A DNA stretch of 64,000 bases from Ramlibacter paludis (GTDB lineage: Bacteria > Pseudomonadota > Gammaproteobacteria > Burkholderiales > Burkholderiaceae_C), in the NCBI RefSeq assembly GCF_022012305.1, contig NZ_JAKLTM010000001.1:62001-126000 (forward strand), in the 5' to 3' direction. Below, one piece after another: positions 35,528 to 44,787 of the stretch (the first letter of the stretch is position 1; every line of letters starts with the position of its first letter). The translations under genes were made by a program, and so were the position numbers. A model generated the notes under the pieces. The model made no database searches and was not told the DNA's origin. It saw only the letters and a list, made by a program, of their open reading frames with translations.

Positions 35528-36617
35528 CGGCGGCCTCCTTGAGCTTGGCGTGTCGTTGGTCCTTGGGCAGCTTCGAGAGTTCGCGCACCGCCTGGTAGAA
35601 GCGCGGGAAGTCGTCGCCTTCGCGATGGAACAGGGCCTCGAAGCCGGGCACCAGTTCGTCGTAGGCCGCCTGCGCGCCGAAGAAGGCATTGTTCGCCTCG
35701 TTCACCCAGCGGTCGTAGCCGCGAAAGCGCGCCGGGTCGCCGGGCCAGGCGGCGCGCATCTGCGCGTATTCGTCGCGGAACTGCTGCAGCACGCGCCGCT
35801 TGGCTTCTTCCTTCGCCTGCGGCGACTGGCCGGGCGCGTCGTAGACGGCCTTCAGGCGTTCGCGCGTGGCCCGGCTCAGGTCGCGGAACTGGTGGCGCCG
35901 GCTGTCGAAGGCGACGTACTCGTCGCGCGCGGCCTGCGTGGACTGGGTCTGCAGCCAGCGCGTGCCGCCCAGGCGCTCCACCGCCACCGCGAAGGACTCG
36001 TTGAACATGGTGTCGTTCTGGATGTAGATCACCTGGTGCGCGAGCTCGTGGAAGATCACCCGCGCCAGCTCGCCCTCGGGGTAGCCGAGGAAGGTGTTCA
36101 GCAGCGGGTCGCCGCCCGCCCAGTTCATCCAGCCCAGCGTCGAATAGGCCGTGACCGGATAGACGTTGACCTCGTAGCCTTCGCCGGCGAGCGTGGCGGA
36201 CAAGGCGCGCGCGTCGGCCTCGTCGTAGTAGCCGCGATAGCCCACGCAGCCGGTCACCGGGAAGCACCAGGTCTTGAGCTCCAGCGAGTAGGCGGGCGCG
36301 GCCGTGACGTTCCACACCGCGGCGCTGCGGTGCAGGTCGGCATAGCGGCGGTAGCTGGGGTTGTCCGGCAGCTTGAGTTCGGCGCTGGCGTAGTCGCGGA
36401 TGCGCTGCGACAGCTCCAGCCTCTCGCGCAGCCGCGGCGCCATCTTCGGGTCCTGGACGATGTCCTTCACCGGATGCGCGGCGGCCATGATCTTCAGGTG
36501 GCCGCTGGCCGACTGCAGGTAGTAACCGAGGTTGCTGCACCCCGTGAGGCAGGCCGTCGCCAGGATTGCCGCGCCTGCCACTGCCGCGAGGGTCATGTAG
36601 AGAGCTTTCTTCCTCAC
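35520..36617 (-). CDS. Putative lipoprotein aminopeptidase (zinc HExxH)
   Basis: 365 residues. N-terminal RKK charge, hydrophobic segment and lipobox LTGC (Cys near residue 26) make it an outer- or inner-membrane lipoprotein. The zinc site is HELAHQVIYIQND at the centre, with NESFAVAVERLGG downstream supplying a further Glu. The rest (LKTWCFPVTGCVGYRGYYDE, AYSTLGWMNWAGGDPLL) matches the predicted bacterial aminopeptidase family that stands alone in many Proteobacteria. The GTG start at 36617 overlaps the molybdopterin enzyme stop (GTGA); ATG 36596 is an alternative. Substrate unknown. Confidence 0.85.
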   Translation of the reverse strand: MRKKALYMTLAAVAGAAILATACLTGCSNLGYYLQSASGHLKIMAAAHPVKDIVQDPKMAPRLRERLELSQRIRDYASAELKLPDNPSYRRYADLHRSAAVWNVTAAPAYSLELKTWCFPVTGCVGYRGYYDEADARALSATLAGEGYEVNVYPVTAYSTLGWMNWAGGDPLLNTFLGYPEGELARVIFHELAHQVIYIQNDTMFNESFAVAVERLGGTRWLQTQSTQAARDEYVAFDSRRHQFRDLSRATRERLKAVYDAPGQSPQAKEEAKRRVLQQFRDEYAQMRAAWPGDPARFRGYDRWVNEANNAFFGAQAAYDELVPGFEALFHREGDDFPRFYQAVRELSKLPKDQRHAKLKEAAGG

Positions 36618-38668
36618 GCGGGTTGGACTTCGACCAGGCAATCGTAGAACACCGGCGCCCGCCCGAGGTCGGTGAGCTTCTGGCTGGTGAGCTGGTTGAC
36701 GTTGGTGCCGCCCAGGCCCAGCTTGCGCCACCAGATGCCCAGGCCGTTGACGACGCCGGGCCGCGCGCGCCGCGACACCCGGGCGCGCACCAGGTAGTCG
36801 CCGCGGTCGTTGAAGACGCGGACGATGGCGCCGTCGGCGATGCCGCGCGCCGCGGCGTCGCTCGCATGCAGCTCCAGCAGGGGCTCGCCCTCGATGTCGC
36901 GCAGGCTCTGCACGTTGACGAAGCTGGAGTTGAGGAAGTTGCGCGCCGGCGGCGAGATCATCGCCAGCGGGTAGCGCTCCGACGTGCCGGCCGCTTCGTA
37001 ATTGGGCAGGTGGTCCGGCAGGCCGTCCAGGCCTTGCCGCGCCAGCCGTTCGCTGAAGAACTCGCAGCGCCCGGAAGCCGTCGGGAAGCGGCCTTCGGCA
37101 AAGGGCGCGTCGGCCACCTGCAGCGAAGCGAAGCCTTCCTCCAGCAGCACGTTGAAGTCCACGCGGTCGCCGAAAGCGGTGCGGCACAGGGCCTCGTCGC
37201 TGTCGGAGAAGCAGGGATCTGCGAAGCCCATGCGCCGCGCGAGCGCGCGGAACACGTCGGTGTTGGTGCGCGCCTGGCCCATGGGGGCGATCGCCGGGCG
37301 GTTCAACAGCACGTCGGTGTGGCCGTAGGAACTGTGGATGTCCCAGTGTTCGAGCTGCGTCGTGGCCGGCAGCACGTAGTCGGCATAGTCCACGGTGTCG
37401 GTCGCGAACTGCTCCAGCACCACGGTGAACAGGTCCTCGCGGCCGAAGCCGCGCGCCACCAGCCCCGACTCGGGCGCCACGGCCAGCGGGTTGCTGTTGT
37501 AGACGACCACCGCTTCGATCGCGGGACCGAACGCGGGCGAGGCCGGCCGCAGCAGGTCGTCGCCGATCTGCACCATGTTGATGGTGCGCGGCGTGCGTCC
37601 GGCCAGCAGGTCGGGCCGCTGCAACGCCGCCTTGTCGGTGGGGAAGTAGCCGGAAGTCGACAGCAGCATGCCGCCGGCGCGATGGCGCCAGGCGCCCGTG
37701 AGCGCCGGCAGGCAGGCGATCGCCCGCACGGCGTTGCCGCCGCCGCGCACCCGCTGCATGCCGTAGTTCAGGCGGATCGCCGCAGGCTTCGTCGTGCCGT
37801 AGTCGCGCGCCAGCGCGCGGATCTGCTCCGCCGGCACGCCGCACACTTGCGCCGCGCGCTCGGGCGTCCAGCGCATGGCCCGCTCGCGCAGGCCTTCCCA
37901 CCCCAGCGTGTGCTGCGCGATGTAGTCGTGGTCCAGCCAGTCGTTGACGACCAGTTCGTGCATCAGCGCCAGCGCCAGGGCGGCGTCCGTGCCGGGCAGC
38001 AGCTGGATGTGCTCGTGGCACTTCTCCGCCGTTTCGCTTCGCCGCGGGTCGATGCACACGAGCTTCGCACCCTGCCGCTTGGCCTCGTTGGCGAGCCGCC
38101 AGAAGTGCAGGTTGCTGGCGATCGAGTTGCTGCCCCAGATGACGATCAGCCGGGCTTCGGCGAAGAACTCCACCTTCATGCCCACGCGGTTGCCATAGGT
38201 CTGGTTCAGCGCCTCGGCGCCGGCCGATGCACAGATGGTGCGATCGAGCAGCGACGCGCCGAGCTTGTGGAAGAAGCGCATGGCCATGCTCTCGCCCTGC
38301 ACCAGGCCCATGGTGCCGCAGTAGCTGTAGGGCAGGATGGCTTGCGGGTCGCGCGCGGCGATGGCCTGCAGGCGCGCCGCGATCGCATCCAGCGCCTCGT
38401 CCCAGCCGACCGGCTCGAAGCGGCCTTCGCCCTTGCGGCCCACGCGCTTGAGCGGCGTGAGCAAGCGCTCGGGATGGTTGGTGCGCTCCGCGTAGTGCGA
38501 AACCTTGGTGCACAGCACGCCCGCGGTGGCGGGGTGCGCCGGATTGCCCTGGACCTTGATGGCGCGCCCGTCCTGCACGGTGGTGACCAGCGCGCAGGTG
38601 TCGGGGCAGTCGTGCGGGCAGGCCCCGCGCACTTGCCGGGTAGTCGTCGTCTCAACCATTCTTTTCAT
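36614..38668 (-). CDS. Molybdopterin-dependent oxidoreductase with [4Fe-4S] domain
   Basis: 684 residues of the DMSO-reductase superfamily (BisC-like). The N-terminal cluster motif is ACPHDCPDTCAL plus a fourth Cys in VLCTKV; a cofactor-binding body follows with SYCGTMGLVQGES, CASAGAEALNQTYGN, IVIWGSNSIASNLHFW and CIDPRRSETA. The C-terminal molybdopterin-dinucleotide domain ends with VNQLTSQKLTDLG. No Tat signal and no iron-sulfur or membrane subunit are seen, so it appears to be a soluble cytoplasmic single-subunit enzyme. ATG 38668 is used; ATG 38659 is close. The electron partner and substrate are unknown. It overlaps argE slightly. Confidence 0.88.
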   Translation of the reverse strand: MKRMVETTTTRQVRGACPHDCPDTCALVTTVQDGRAIKVQGNPAHPATAGVLCTKVSHYAERTNHPERLLTPLKRVGRKGEGRFEPVGWDEALDAIAARLQAIAARDPQAILPYSYCGTMGLVQGESMAMRFFHKLGASLLDRTICASAGAEALNQTYGNRVGMKVEFFAEARLIVIWGSNSIASNLHFWRLANEAKRQGAKLVCIDPRRSETAEKCHEHIQLLPGTDAALALALMHELVVNDWLDHDYIAQHTLGWEGLRERAMRWTPERAAQVCGVPAEQIRALARDYGTTKPAAIRLNYGMQRVRGGGNAVRAIACLPALTGAWRHRAGGMLLSTSGYFPTDKAALQRPDLLAGRTPRTINMVQIGDDLLRPASPAFGPAIEAVVVYNSNPLAVAPESGLVARGFGREDLFTVVLEQFATDTVDYADYVLPATTQLEHWDIHSSYGHTDVLLNRPAIAPMGQARTNTDVFRALARRMGFADPCFSDSDEALCRTAFGDRVDFNVLLEEGFASLQVADAPFAEGRFPTASGRCEFFSERLARQGLDGLPDHLPNYEAAGTSERYPLAMISPPARNFLNSSFVNVQSLRDIEGEPLLELHASDAAARGIADGAIVRVFNDRGDYLVRARVSRRARPGVVNGLGIWWRKLGLGGTNVNQLTSQKLTDLGRAPVFYDCLVEVQPA

Positions 38669-39833
38669 CGAGCGTGCGGATTTCCGAGAGCCCCTGCATG
38701 AAGGCCTGGCAACGCGCCAGCTGTTCGAGGCTGACGTATTCGTCGGGCTGGTGCGCCTGCGTGATGCTGCCCGGGCCGCAGACCACGGTGCGGATGCCGG
38801 CCTGCTTGAAGATGCCGGCTTCGGTGCCGAAAGCCACGTTGGTCGTCTCCTTCTCGCCCGACAGGCGCTGGGCCAGCCGGGTCACGTCGTCCTGCGCCGA
38901 GCCGAGGAAGCTGGGGATCTCGCAGATCGTCTCGAAGCGGAAGCCGGTGCCGGGCGCGACCTTCTGCATCGCCGGCTCCAGCGACTTCGCATAGGCCACT
39001 ACCTGCTGCTGCATCTCGCGCGCGTCGGCGGTCGGCAGGTCGCGGAACTCGTAGCGGAACTCGGCGTCGCGCGGCACCACGTTGTCGGCGATGCCGCCGT
39101 GGAACTGTCCCACGCTCGCGGTGGAGAACGGCACGTCGAAGCCTGCGTAGCGCGGCTCTTCGCGCTCGAAGCGGTCGGCCATGTCGCGCACCCGGCCCAC
39201 AACCCGCGCCGCCATCTCGATCGCGTTGACCGACTGCGGCGTCAGCGAGGAATGCGCCTCCTTGCCGCGCACGCAGCAGCGGTAGCGGTAGACGCCCTTG
39301 TGCGCGATGGCCGGCACCATGTTGGTGGGCTCGCCCACGATGCAGGCCAGCGGCTGGATGCTGGCGTCGCGCATGTCGGCGATCAGCTCCTTCACGCCGA
39401 AGCAGCCGATTTCTTCCTCGTAGCTGAAGGCGTAGTGGATGGCGAACGGCGCCGGACTGTTCAGGAAGGCCTCGGCGTGGGCCACCGCGATCGCGATGAA
39501 GCTCTTCATGTCGGCCGAGCCACGGCCGTAGAGGCGGCTGTCCTTCACCACGGCGCCCAGCGGATCAACGGTCCAGGCCTGGCCGTCCCAGGGCACCGTG
39601 TCGGTGTGCCCGGACAGGATCAGGCCGGCCGGCTTGCCCTCGCCCAGCGTGGCGAACAGGTTGGCCTTGGTCTTCTCGGCGTTGTAGCTCAGGCGGCTCT
39701 TCACGCCGAGCTTCGCGAGCTCGTCGCGGATGAAATGGATCAGGTCGAGATTCGAATTGGCGCTGACGGTGTTGAAGCGCACCAGGGTCTGCGCCAGTTC
39801 CAGCGCACGGGGAGACAAGGAGGTGACAGCCAT
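38652..39833 (-). CDS. argE: Acetylornithine deacetylase
   Basis: 393 residues, M20 metallopeptidase family, hydrolysing N-acetylornithine to ornithine. Zinc and catalytic motifs: SGHTDTVPWDG, LYGRGSADMKSF, FSYEEEIGCFG (general base Glu) and GTEAGIFKQAG; the dimerisation lid lies between. Length and motif order fit ArgE of the ArgA/ArgE-type linear pathway, though other M20 acyl-amino-acid deacylases are similar. The ATG at 39833 is the family start; upstream frame extension is spurious. It overlaps the molybdopterin gene by 17 bp on the same strand. Confidence 0.88.
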   Translation of the reverse strand: MAVTSLSPRALELAQTLVRFNTVSANSNLDLIHFIRDELAKLGVKSRLSYNAEKTKANLFATLGEGKPAGLILSGHTDTVPWDGQAWTVDPLGAVVKDSRLYGRGSADMKSFIAIAVAHAEAFLNSPAPFAIHYAFSYEEEIGCFGVKELIADMRDASIQPLACIVGEPTNMVPAIAHKGVYRYRCCVRGKEAHSSLTPQSVNAIEMAARVVGRVRDMADRFEREEPRYAGFDVPFSTASVGQFHGGIADNVVPRDAEFRYEFRDLPTADAREMQQQVVAYAKSLEPAMQKVAPGTGFRFETICEIPSFLGSAQDDVTRLAQRLSGEKETTNVAFGTEAGIFKQAGIRTVVCGPGSITQAHQPDEYVSLEQLARCQAFMQGLSEIRTLDEKNG

Positions 39834-39921
39834 GCCCCATTGTCGCGGATTCCCCTCATGGCACGGTGCTTGCTGCCCGGCTAGACTGATCGGCTCCAAG
39901 AAGCATTACCCCGGACTGCCC

Positions 39922-41118
39922 ATGCAACTCCTCGACTCCATCGTCACCCAGGCCGCGTCCATCGCGGCCGTGCGGCGCGACATCCACGCCCATCCCGAAC
40001 TTTGCTTCCAGGAGCAGCGCACCGCGGACCTGGTGGCCGCCAAGCTCACCGAGTGGGGCATCCCCATCCACCGCGGCATGGGGACGACCGGCGTGGTGGG
40101 AATCGTCAAGAACGGCACCTCCACGCGCGCGCTCGGCCTGCGCGCCGACATGGACGCCCTGCCGATGCAGGAGTTCAACACCTTCGCCCACGCCAGCAAG
40201 AACGCCGGCAAGATGCACGCCTGCGGCCACGACGGCCACGTCGCCATGCTGCTGGCCGCGGCGCAGCACTTCGCCAGGAACCGCAACTTCGACGGCACGG
40301 TCTATCTGATCTTCCAGCCCGCCGAGGAAGGCGGCGGCGGCGCGCGCGAGATGATCAACGACGGCCTGTTCGAGAAGTTCCCGATGGAGGCCGTGTTCGG
40401 CATGCACAACTGGCCGGGCAGCCAGGTCGGCAAGTTCGCCGTCAGCCCCGGCCCGGTCATGGCTTCCACCTCGGAGTTCAAGATCACGATCCGCGGCAAG
40501 GGCGGCCACGGCGCCATGCCGCACCTGGGCATCGACCCGGTGCCGGCGGCCTGCCAGATGGTGCAGGCCTTCCAGACCATCGTCAGCCGCAACACCAAGC
40601 CGATCGACGCCGCCGTGATTTCGGTGACCATGATCCACGCCGGCGAAGCCACCAACGTCATCCCCGACAGCTGCGAGCTGCAGGGCACGGTGCGCACCTT
40701 CACCACCGAAGTGCTCGACATGATCGAGCAGCGCATGCGCAAGGTCGCCGAGCACACCAGCGCCGCCGCCGGCGCCACCTGCGAGTTCGAGTTCCAGCGC
40801 AACTACCCGCCCACCGTGAACTCGAAGGACGAGGCGGAGTTCGCCCGCGGCGTGATGGCCAGCATCGTCGGCGAGCAGAACGTGCTGGTACAGGAGCCCA
40901 CCATGGGCGCCGAGGACTTCGCGTACATGCTGCAGGCCAAGCCGGGCGCCTACTGCTTCATCGCCAACGGCGACGGCAGCCACCGCGAGATGGGCCACGG
41001 CGGCGGGCCCTGCATGCTGCACAACCCCAGCTACGACTTCAACGACGACCTGATCCCCCTGGGCGCCACCTACTGGGTGCGGCTGGCCGAAGCCTGGCTC
41101 GCCAGGGACCGCGCATGA
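39922..41118 (+). CDS. M20 family amidohydrolase (hippurate hydrolase-like)
   Basis: 398 residues. VRRDIHAHPELCFQEQRTAD, LRADMDALPMQE, HACGHDGHVAMLL (zinc ligands), FQPAEEGGGGAREM and MGAEDFAYMLQAKPGAY are the IAA-amino-acid hydrolase/hippurate hydrolase motifs. It should cleave an N-acyl or aroyl amino acid. The start is ATG 39922. It is followed by a DUF2817 peptidase gene overlapping by 4 bp (ATGA), and the pair could act in one scavenging route. It is divergent from argE. Confidence 0.93.
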   Translation: MQLLDSIVTQAASIAAVRRDIHAHPELCFQEQRTADLVAAKLTEWGIPIHRGMGTTGVVGIVKNGTSTRALGLRADMDALPMQEFNTFAHASKNAGKMHACGHDGHVAMLLAAAQHFARNRNFDGTVYLIFQPAEEGGGGAREMINDGLFEKFPMEAVFGMHNWPGSQVGKFAVSPGPVMASTSEFKITIRGKGGHGAMPHLGIDPVPAACQMVQAFQTIVSRNTKPIDAAVISVTMIHAGEATNVIPDSCELQGTVRTFTTEVLDMIEQRMRKVAEHTSAAAGATCEFEFQRNYPPTVNSKDEAEFARGVMASIVGEQNVLVQEPTMGAEDFAYMLQAKPGAYCFIANGDGSHREMGHGGGPCMLHNPSYDFNDDLIPLGATYWVRLAEAWLARDRA

Positions 41119-42212
41119 GCGGGGCGAGCGACGCATTCGCTCCCACCTACGCCCAGGCCCGCGAGAAGTTCCTGCAAGCCGCCGCCGCTGGCGGCGTGGC
41201 GGTGGAGTCCAGGACGCATCCGCTGCCCGGCCTGCAGGGCGAAGCGCTCGCCATGGACGTGGCGCGCGACGGCGACCCCAACGCGTCGAAGCTGCTGGTC
41301 CTGAGCAGCGCCTGCCACGGCGTCGAAGGCTTCTGCGGCAGCGGCGTGCAGGTCGCCACGCTGCGCGACGCGGCCTTCCGCGAGCGCGCACGCGCCGCCG
41401 GCGTGGCGCTGCTGTACGTCCACGGGCTCAACCCCTACGGCTTCTCGCACGGCTTCCGCGCGACGCACGAGAACGTCGACCTGAACCGCAACTTCAACGA
41501 TTTCGACAAGCCGCTGCCGGTGAATGCGGCCTATCGCGAGCTGCACGCGCTGCTGGTGCCGCCCGAATGGCCGCCCACCGCCGCCAACAACAAGGCGCTG
41601 CAGGACTGGGTGTCCGCGCACGGCGAGCGGGCCTACCAGAGCGCCGTCAGCGGCGGGCAGTACGAATATGCCGACGGCCTCTTCTTCGGCGGCCGCTCCG
41701 CCACCTGGAGCAACCAGTCCCTGCGCGAGGTGCTGCGCGCGCATGGCCGCCGCGCGGCGCGGCTGGCGTGGATCGACATCCACACCGGCCTCGGGCCGAA
41801 CGGCGTCGGCGAGCGCATCTATGCGGGGCGTGACGACAAGGACAGCTTGGCGCGCTGCCGCGCCTGGTGGGACGGCGGCGGCCGCACGCCGATCACCTCG
41901 ATCTACGACGGCTCGTCCACCTCGGCCTTCCTCACCGGCATGATGTTCAACGCCGCCTACGAGGAATGCCCGCAGGCGGAGTACACCGGGATCGCGCTGG
42001 AATACGGAACCGTGCCGGTGCTGCAGTCACTGCATGCGCTGCGAGGCGAGCAGTGGCTGCGGCGGCATCCCGAGGCCGCGCCGGCGGTGGCCGATGCGAT
42101 CCGGCAGGGGATGAAGCAGGCGTTCTATACCGACAGCGATGCGTGGCGGGAGCAGATCGTCGTGCAGGCGAAGGAAGCGTTGACGCAGGCAGTGGACGGC
42201 CTGGCTTCCTGA
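41115..42212 (+). CDS. DUF2817/M14-like metallopeptidase
   Basis: 365 residues. Carboxypeptidase-fold motifs: SSACHGVEGFCGSG (His-x2-Glu zinc ligands), THENVDLNRNFNDF, WIDIHTGLGPNG (third ligand His) and GIALEYGT with a candidate catalytic Glu. DUF2817 proteins are thought to be M14-type carboxypeptidases or deacylases, with no defined substrate. It is coupled by ATGA to the M20 amidohydrolase. No signal peptide. The C-terminus ends just before a large palindromic repeat. Confidence 0.85.
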   Translation: MSGASDAFAPTYAQAREKFLQAAAAGGVAVESRTHPLPGLQGEALAMDVARDGDPNASKLLVLSSACHGVEGFCGSGVQVATLRDAAFRERARAAGVALLYVHGLNPYGFSHGFRATHENVDLNRNFNDFDKPLPVNAAYRELHALLVPPEWPPTAANNKALQDWVSAHGERAYQSAVSGGQYEYADGLFFGGRSATWSNQSLREVLRAHGRRAARLAWIDIHTGLGPNGVGERIYAGRDDKDSLARCRAWWDGGGRTPITSIYDGSSTSAFLTGMMFNAAYEECPQAEYTGIALEYGTVPVLQSLHALRGEQWLRRHPEAAPAVADAIRQGMKQAFYTDSDAWREQIVVQAKEALTQAVDGLAS

Positions 42213-42214
42213 AG

Positions 42215-42311
42215 GTCATCCCCGCGAAGGCGGGGACCCAGGGCGTTCGAGGCTGCGCGCGTGCGCGCAGGCAATGCGGAAGCGCTGGGTTCCCGCCTTC
42301 GCGGGAATGAC
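42215..42311. repeat. Intergenic palindromic repeat (GTCATCCCCGCGAAGGCGGG type)
   Basis: Arms 42215-42241 and 42285-42311, 27 bp each, are reverse complements at 25 of 27 positions. They begin GTCATCCCCGCG and end CGCGGGAATGAC, around a 43-bp GC-rich centre. This is the form of dispersed intergenic repeats seen widely in Burkholderiales, and it may end transcription of the convergent DUF2817 and coaX genes. It shares the GTCAT...ATGAC ends with the repeat at 3676-3757. Confidence 0.75.
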
Positions 42312-42312
42312 G

Positions 42313-43083
42313 TCAACTGCGCGCCCGCTCCTGCGCAATCACCAGCAGTCCGTCGAAGATCAGGCTTTCCACCAGCTCGAACTGCACCGCCATGTGGGGC
42401 GCGACCTTCCAGCCGGCGCCGCCGGTCATGACGCAGAAGGGCTCGGCGCCGCAATGCCGGCGCACGTGCTGCACCATCCGCTCGATCGCGCCGGAGATGG
42501 CGAAGGTGCCGCCGCTCGTGAGCGCGTCGCTGGTGTTGGTGGGGAATTCACGCACCTCGCCGGTGGGCACGTGCAGGCCGGCGGTGCCGCTTTCCAGCGC
42601 GCGCAGCATGATGCCGTGGCCCGGCAGGATGAAGCCGCCCAGGAAGCGGCCCTCGGCGTCCAGCGCCTCCACCGTCACCGCGGTGCCCACCATCACCACC
42701 ACCATCGGCCGCGCGGCGCCCTCGGCCAGCATGCGCGCCCGCGCCCCGATCATCGCCACCCAGCGGTCGGCGCCCAGGCGGGTCGGGTGGTCGTAGCCGT
42801 TGGAGACGCCGGCCTCGGCCGAACTCGCGACCACCCACTGGGCGGGCACGTCCCACAGCTCCTCCATCTGCTCCTCGGCGCGCCGCTTGATGGCATCGGC
42901 GGCGACGCAGCAGCCGATCATGCGCGCGGGCGCCTGCAGGCCGGACCAAGGGCCGTCGGCCAGCTTGTCGATGTTTTCCAGGAATTCCGCGCCATGCGCG
43001 AGCGGCTGTTCGCCGGCAGCGGCGCGTTCGTACAACGCCCACTTCAGCCGGGTGTTGCCGATGTCGAGGGCGAGCAGGGTCAT
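42313..43083 (-). CDS. coaX: Type III pantothenate kinase
   Basis: 256 residues. CoaX phosphorylates pantothenate, first step of coenzyme A synthesis. [17 protein letters not shown] is the ASKHA phosphate-binding start. [17 protein letters not shown] holds the pantothenate site and catalytic Asp, [17 protein letters not shown] and [15 protein letters not shown] follow, and [10 protein letters not shown] lies near the end. The ATG at 43083 is used. A coiled-coil protein gene lies 13 bp upstream on the same strand. Confidence 0.95.
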   Translation of the reverse strand: MTLLALDIGNTRLKWALYERAAAGEQPLAHGAEFLENIDKLADGPWSGLQAPARMIGCCVAADAIKRRAEEQMEELWDVPAQWVVASSAEAGVSNGYDHPTRLGADRWVAMIGARARMLAEGAARPMVVVMVGTAVTVEALDAEGRFLGGFILPGHGIMLRALESGTAGLHVPTGEVREFPTNTSDALTSGGTFAISGAIERMVQHVRRHCGAEPFCVMTGGAGWKVAPHMAVQFELVESLIFDGLLVIAQERARS

Positions 43084-43096
43084 GGGCGACGCGGCC

Positions 43097-44032
43097 TCAG
43101 GCGGCGGCCCGCAAGGGCTCCTGCAGCGCCACCAGTTCGGCCACCAGCGCCTGCTCCTGCGCCTGCAGCGCGCCGCAGTCCTCGGCCGCCTGCAATGCGC
43201 ATTGCTTCAGCGCCTGGTCGGCGCTCCGCGCGACCTCGGTGCCTTCGGGGGCCGCCGAGCCGCCGGCCTTGGCTTCCCGCGCGACCGCGGTCAGGTGCCG
43301 TTGCCAGGTCTTCCACTCGGTCTCCAGGGCTTGCTGCAACCGCTCCAGCAGCGCGGAGCGGCGCCCGGCCTGCTGGCGGCATTGCTCCAGCGCCTGCTGC
43401 GCCGCCGAACTGGCGCCGCGCAGCTGCTTCAGCCGCGCCACCAGCAATTCGCAACGCGCTTCGTCTTCCTGCATGGACTGCCTGGCCGCCTCGTCGCCGC
43501 CCGCGGCTTCGCGCGCCTTCAGCTGGTTGCGCATGTCCTGCAGCCAGCGGGCGCCCTGGTCGATGATCTTCTCGATGGCCTTGAGCTCGACCTCGACCTC
43601 GAGCAGCGAGCGCTCGACGGCGGTGCCCTGCGTGACCAGCGCGCGTTGCAGCGCCTTCACGTCGTCCTGCAGGTCCTCGCCGCACTTGCGCGTGCGGTCG
43701 TACTGCGCCAGGAACTCCGCGGCCTGTTCCTTGCCCTTGCCGGTCGCGCGCGCCAGCCAGCCCTTGGGCTGCAGCTGCGCGAAATCGAGCTGGCCGGCCT
43801 GGGCCGCCAGCGCGTCCAGCGCGCCGCGCACCGCATCGAACCGGGCCTCGGCGACCTGGCCCTCGAGCTGCTTGCGCAGGTCGACCAGGCGCCGGACGTG
43901 GCCGCTGCCCGCGTCCGCCGCCAGCTGGTCCAGCCAGGCAGCGGGACTCGCCGCCGGCTTGGGACGGACCTTCAGCTGCGCCAGCTTGGCCGGCGTCATC
44001 AGCGAGGCGGTGCGGTCGTCGTCGTCTTGCAT
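43097..44032 (-). CDS. Coiled-coil protein of unknown function
   Basis: 311 residues, largely helical and charged, without signal peptide or membrane helix. Long predicted coils run from [20 protein letters not shown] through [20 protein letters not shown] to [13 protein letters not shown]. There are several scattered Cys residues. The [20 protein letters not shown] segment followed by paired helices is faintly like the TelA toxic-anion family, but I would not assign it. It stands directly before coaX (13 bp) and after a LuxR gene on the same strand. Confidence 0.7.
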   Translation of the reverse strand: MQDDDDRTASLMTPAKLAQLKVRPKPAASPAAWLDQLAADAGSGHVRRLVDLRKQLEGQVAEARFDAVRGALDALAAQAGQLDFAQLQPKGWLARATGKGKEQAAEFLAQYDRTRKCGEDLQDDVKALQRALVTQGTAVERSLLEVEVELKAIEKIIDQGARWLQDMRNQLKAREAAGGDEAARQSMQEDEARCELLVARLKQLRGASSAAQQALEQCRQQAGRRSALLERLQQALETEWKTWQRHLTAVAREAKAGGSAAPEGTEVARSADQALKQCALQAAEDCGALQAQEQALVAELVALQEPLRAAA

Positions 44033-44065
44033 GGGCGCAATGGTAGCGGTGCGGCCGAGCAGGTG

Positions 44066-44734
44066 CTAGATAGCGCCCAACCAACAGGCCCGCTGGATCG
44101 CCGCCATCTTGTTGTCCACCTTCAGCTTGCTCATGGCGTTGGCCAGGTGGTAGTTCACGGTGCGCTCGCTGCACAGCAGGCGCTGCGAACTCTCGCGCGC
44201 GGTCAGGCCCTGGAAGGCCAGCTCCAGGCATTCCCGCTCGCGCGGGCTGAGCGTCGATCGGGCTACCGCGATCGAACGGCGCACCTGCGGCCAGATGTTC
44301 AGCGCCGACCAGGCCAGCGCCGCGGCTTCGGCGCGGTCGGTCAGCTCGCGCGGGCTGAACATGAAGCACTCGAAGGCGCGGCCCGCCGGCAGCGAGAACT
44401 CCACCCGCACCACGGTCTGGTAGCCATGCGCGAGCCACAGCATGCGCCAGCGGCTCGAATGTTCGGGGTCGGTGCGGGAAATGGTCTGCCAGGCCACCAG
44501 CGGCGCGTCGGAGTCGCGCCAGCGCGCGCCGAAGTCGCGGCTTTCCGCCAACGCCTTCGCGGCCTCGGCGACCACCGGGGGGTGGACGGCGACCACCTGG
44601 CGGTCTTCGCTGCCGCCGAAGGGGTCGGGGCCGAGGATGACTACCGCCTCCACGGAAAATTCGCGCAGGGCGGCCACCCAGTCACTGAGGATGCCGTCCA
44701 GGCTGACACTGTCAAAGTTAACAGGGATCCCCAT
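44066..44734 (-). CDS. LuxR-family transcriptional regulator (quorum-sensing type)
   Basis: 222 residues. The C-terminal GerE/LuxR helix-turn-helix is complete: LSPRERECLELAFQGLTARE with the conserved Glu, Leu and Gly, then SERTVNYHLANAMSKLKV and a Lys/Met-rich AAIQRAC end like acyl-homoserine-lactone regulators. The N-terminal 140 residues are shorter and more diverged than a standard autoinducer-binding domain; GYQTVVRVEFSLPAGRAFECF resembles its second half. No luxI gene is in the window, so it is a LuxR solo here. ATG 44734 is chosen; GTG 44737 is one codon upstream. It is divergent from the kinase gene, and a lux-box-like dyad overlaps its first codons. Confidence 0.85.
   Translation of the reverse strand: MGIPVNFDSVSLDGILSDWVAALREFSVEAVVILGPDPFGGSEDRQVVAVHPPVVAEAAKALAESRDFGARWRDSDAPLVAWQTISRTDPEHSSRWRMLWLAHGYQTVVRVEFSLPAGRAFECFMFSPRELTDRAEAAALAWSALNIWPQVRRSIAVARSTLSPRERECLELAFQGLTARESSQRLLCSERTVNYHLANAMSKLKVDNKMAAIQRACWLGAI
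44709..44724. promoter_or_regulatory. lux-box-like dyad CTGTCAAAGTTAACAG
   Basis: A 16-bp CTGT-N8-ACAG element lies over codons 4-9 of the luxR-type gene and 63 bp before the divergent kinase start. It fits the CepR-type lux-box pattern (CTGT-A-TT-ACAG family). Position suits autoregulation of luxR and control of the kinase-regulator operon. It is a less perfect dyad than the one upstream of the synthase gene. Confidence 0.55.
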
Positions 44735-44787
44735 CACTTCTCGTTCTTGCGCGCACGCTGGGCTGTGACAATATCACCATCGCCCTT

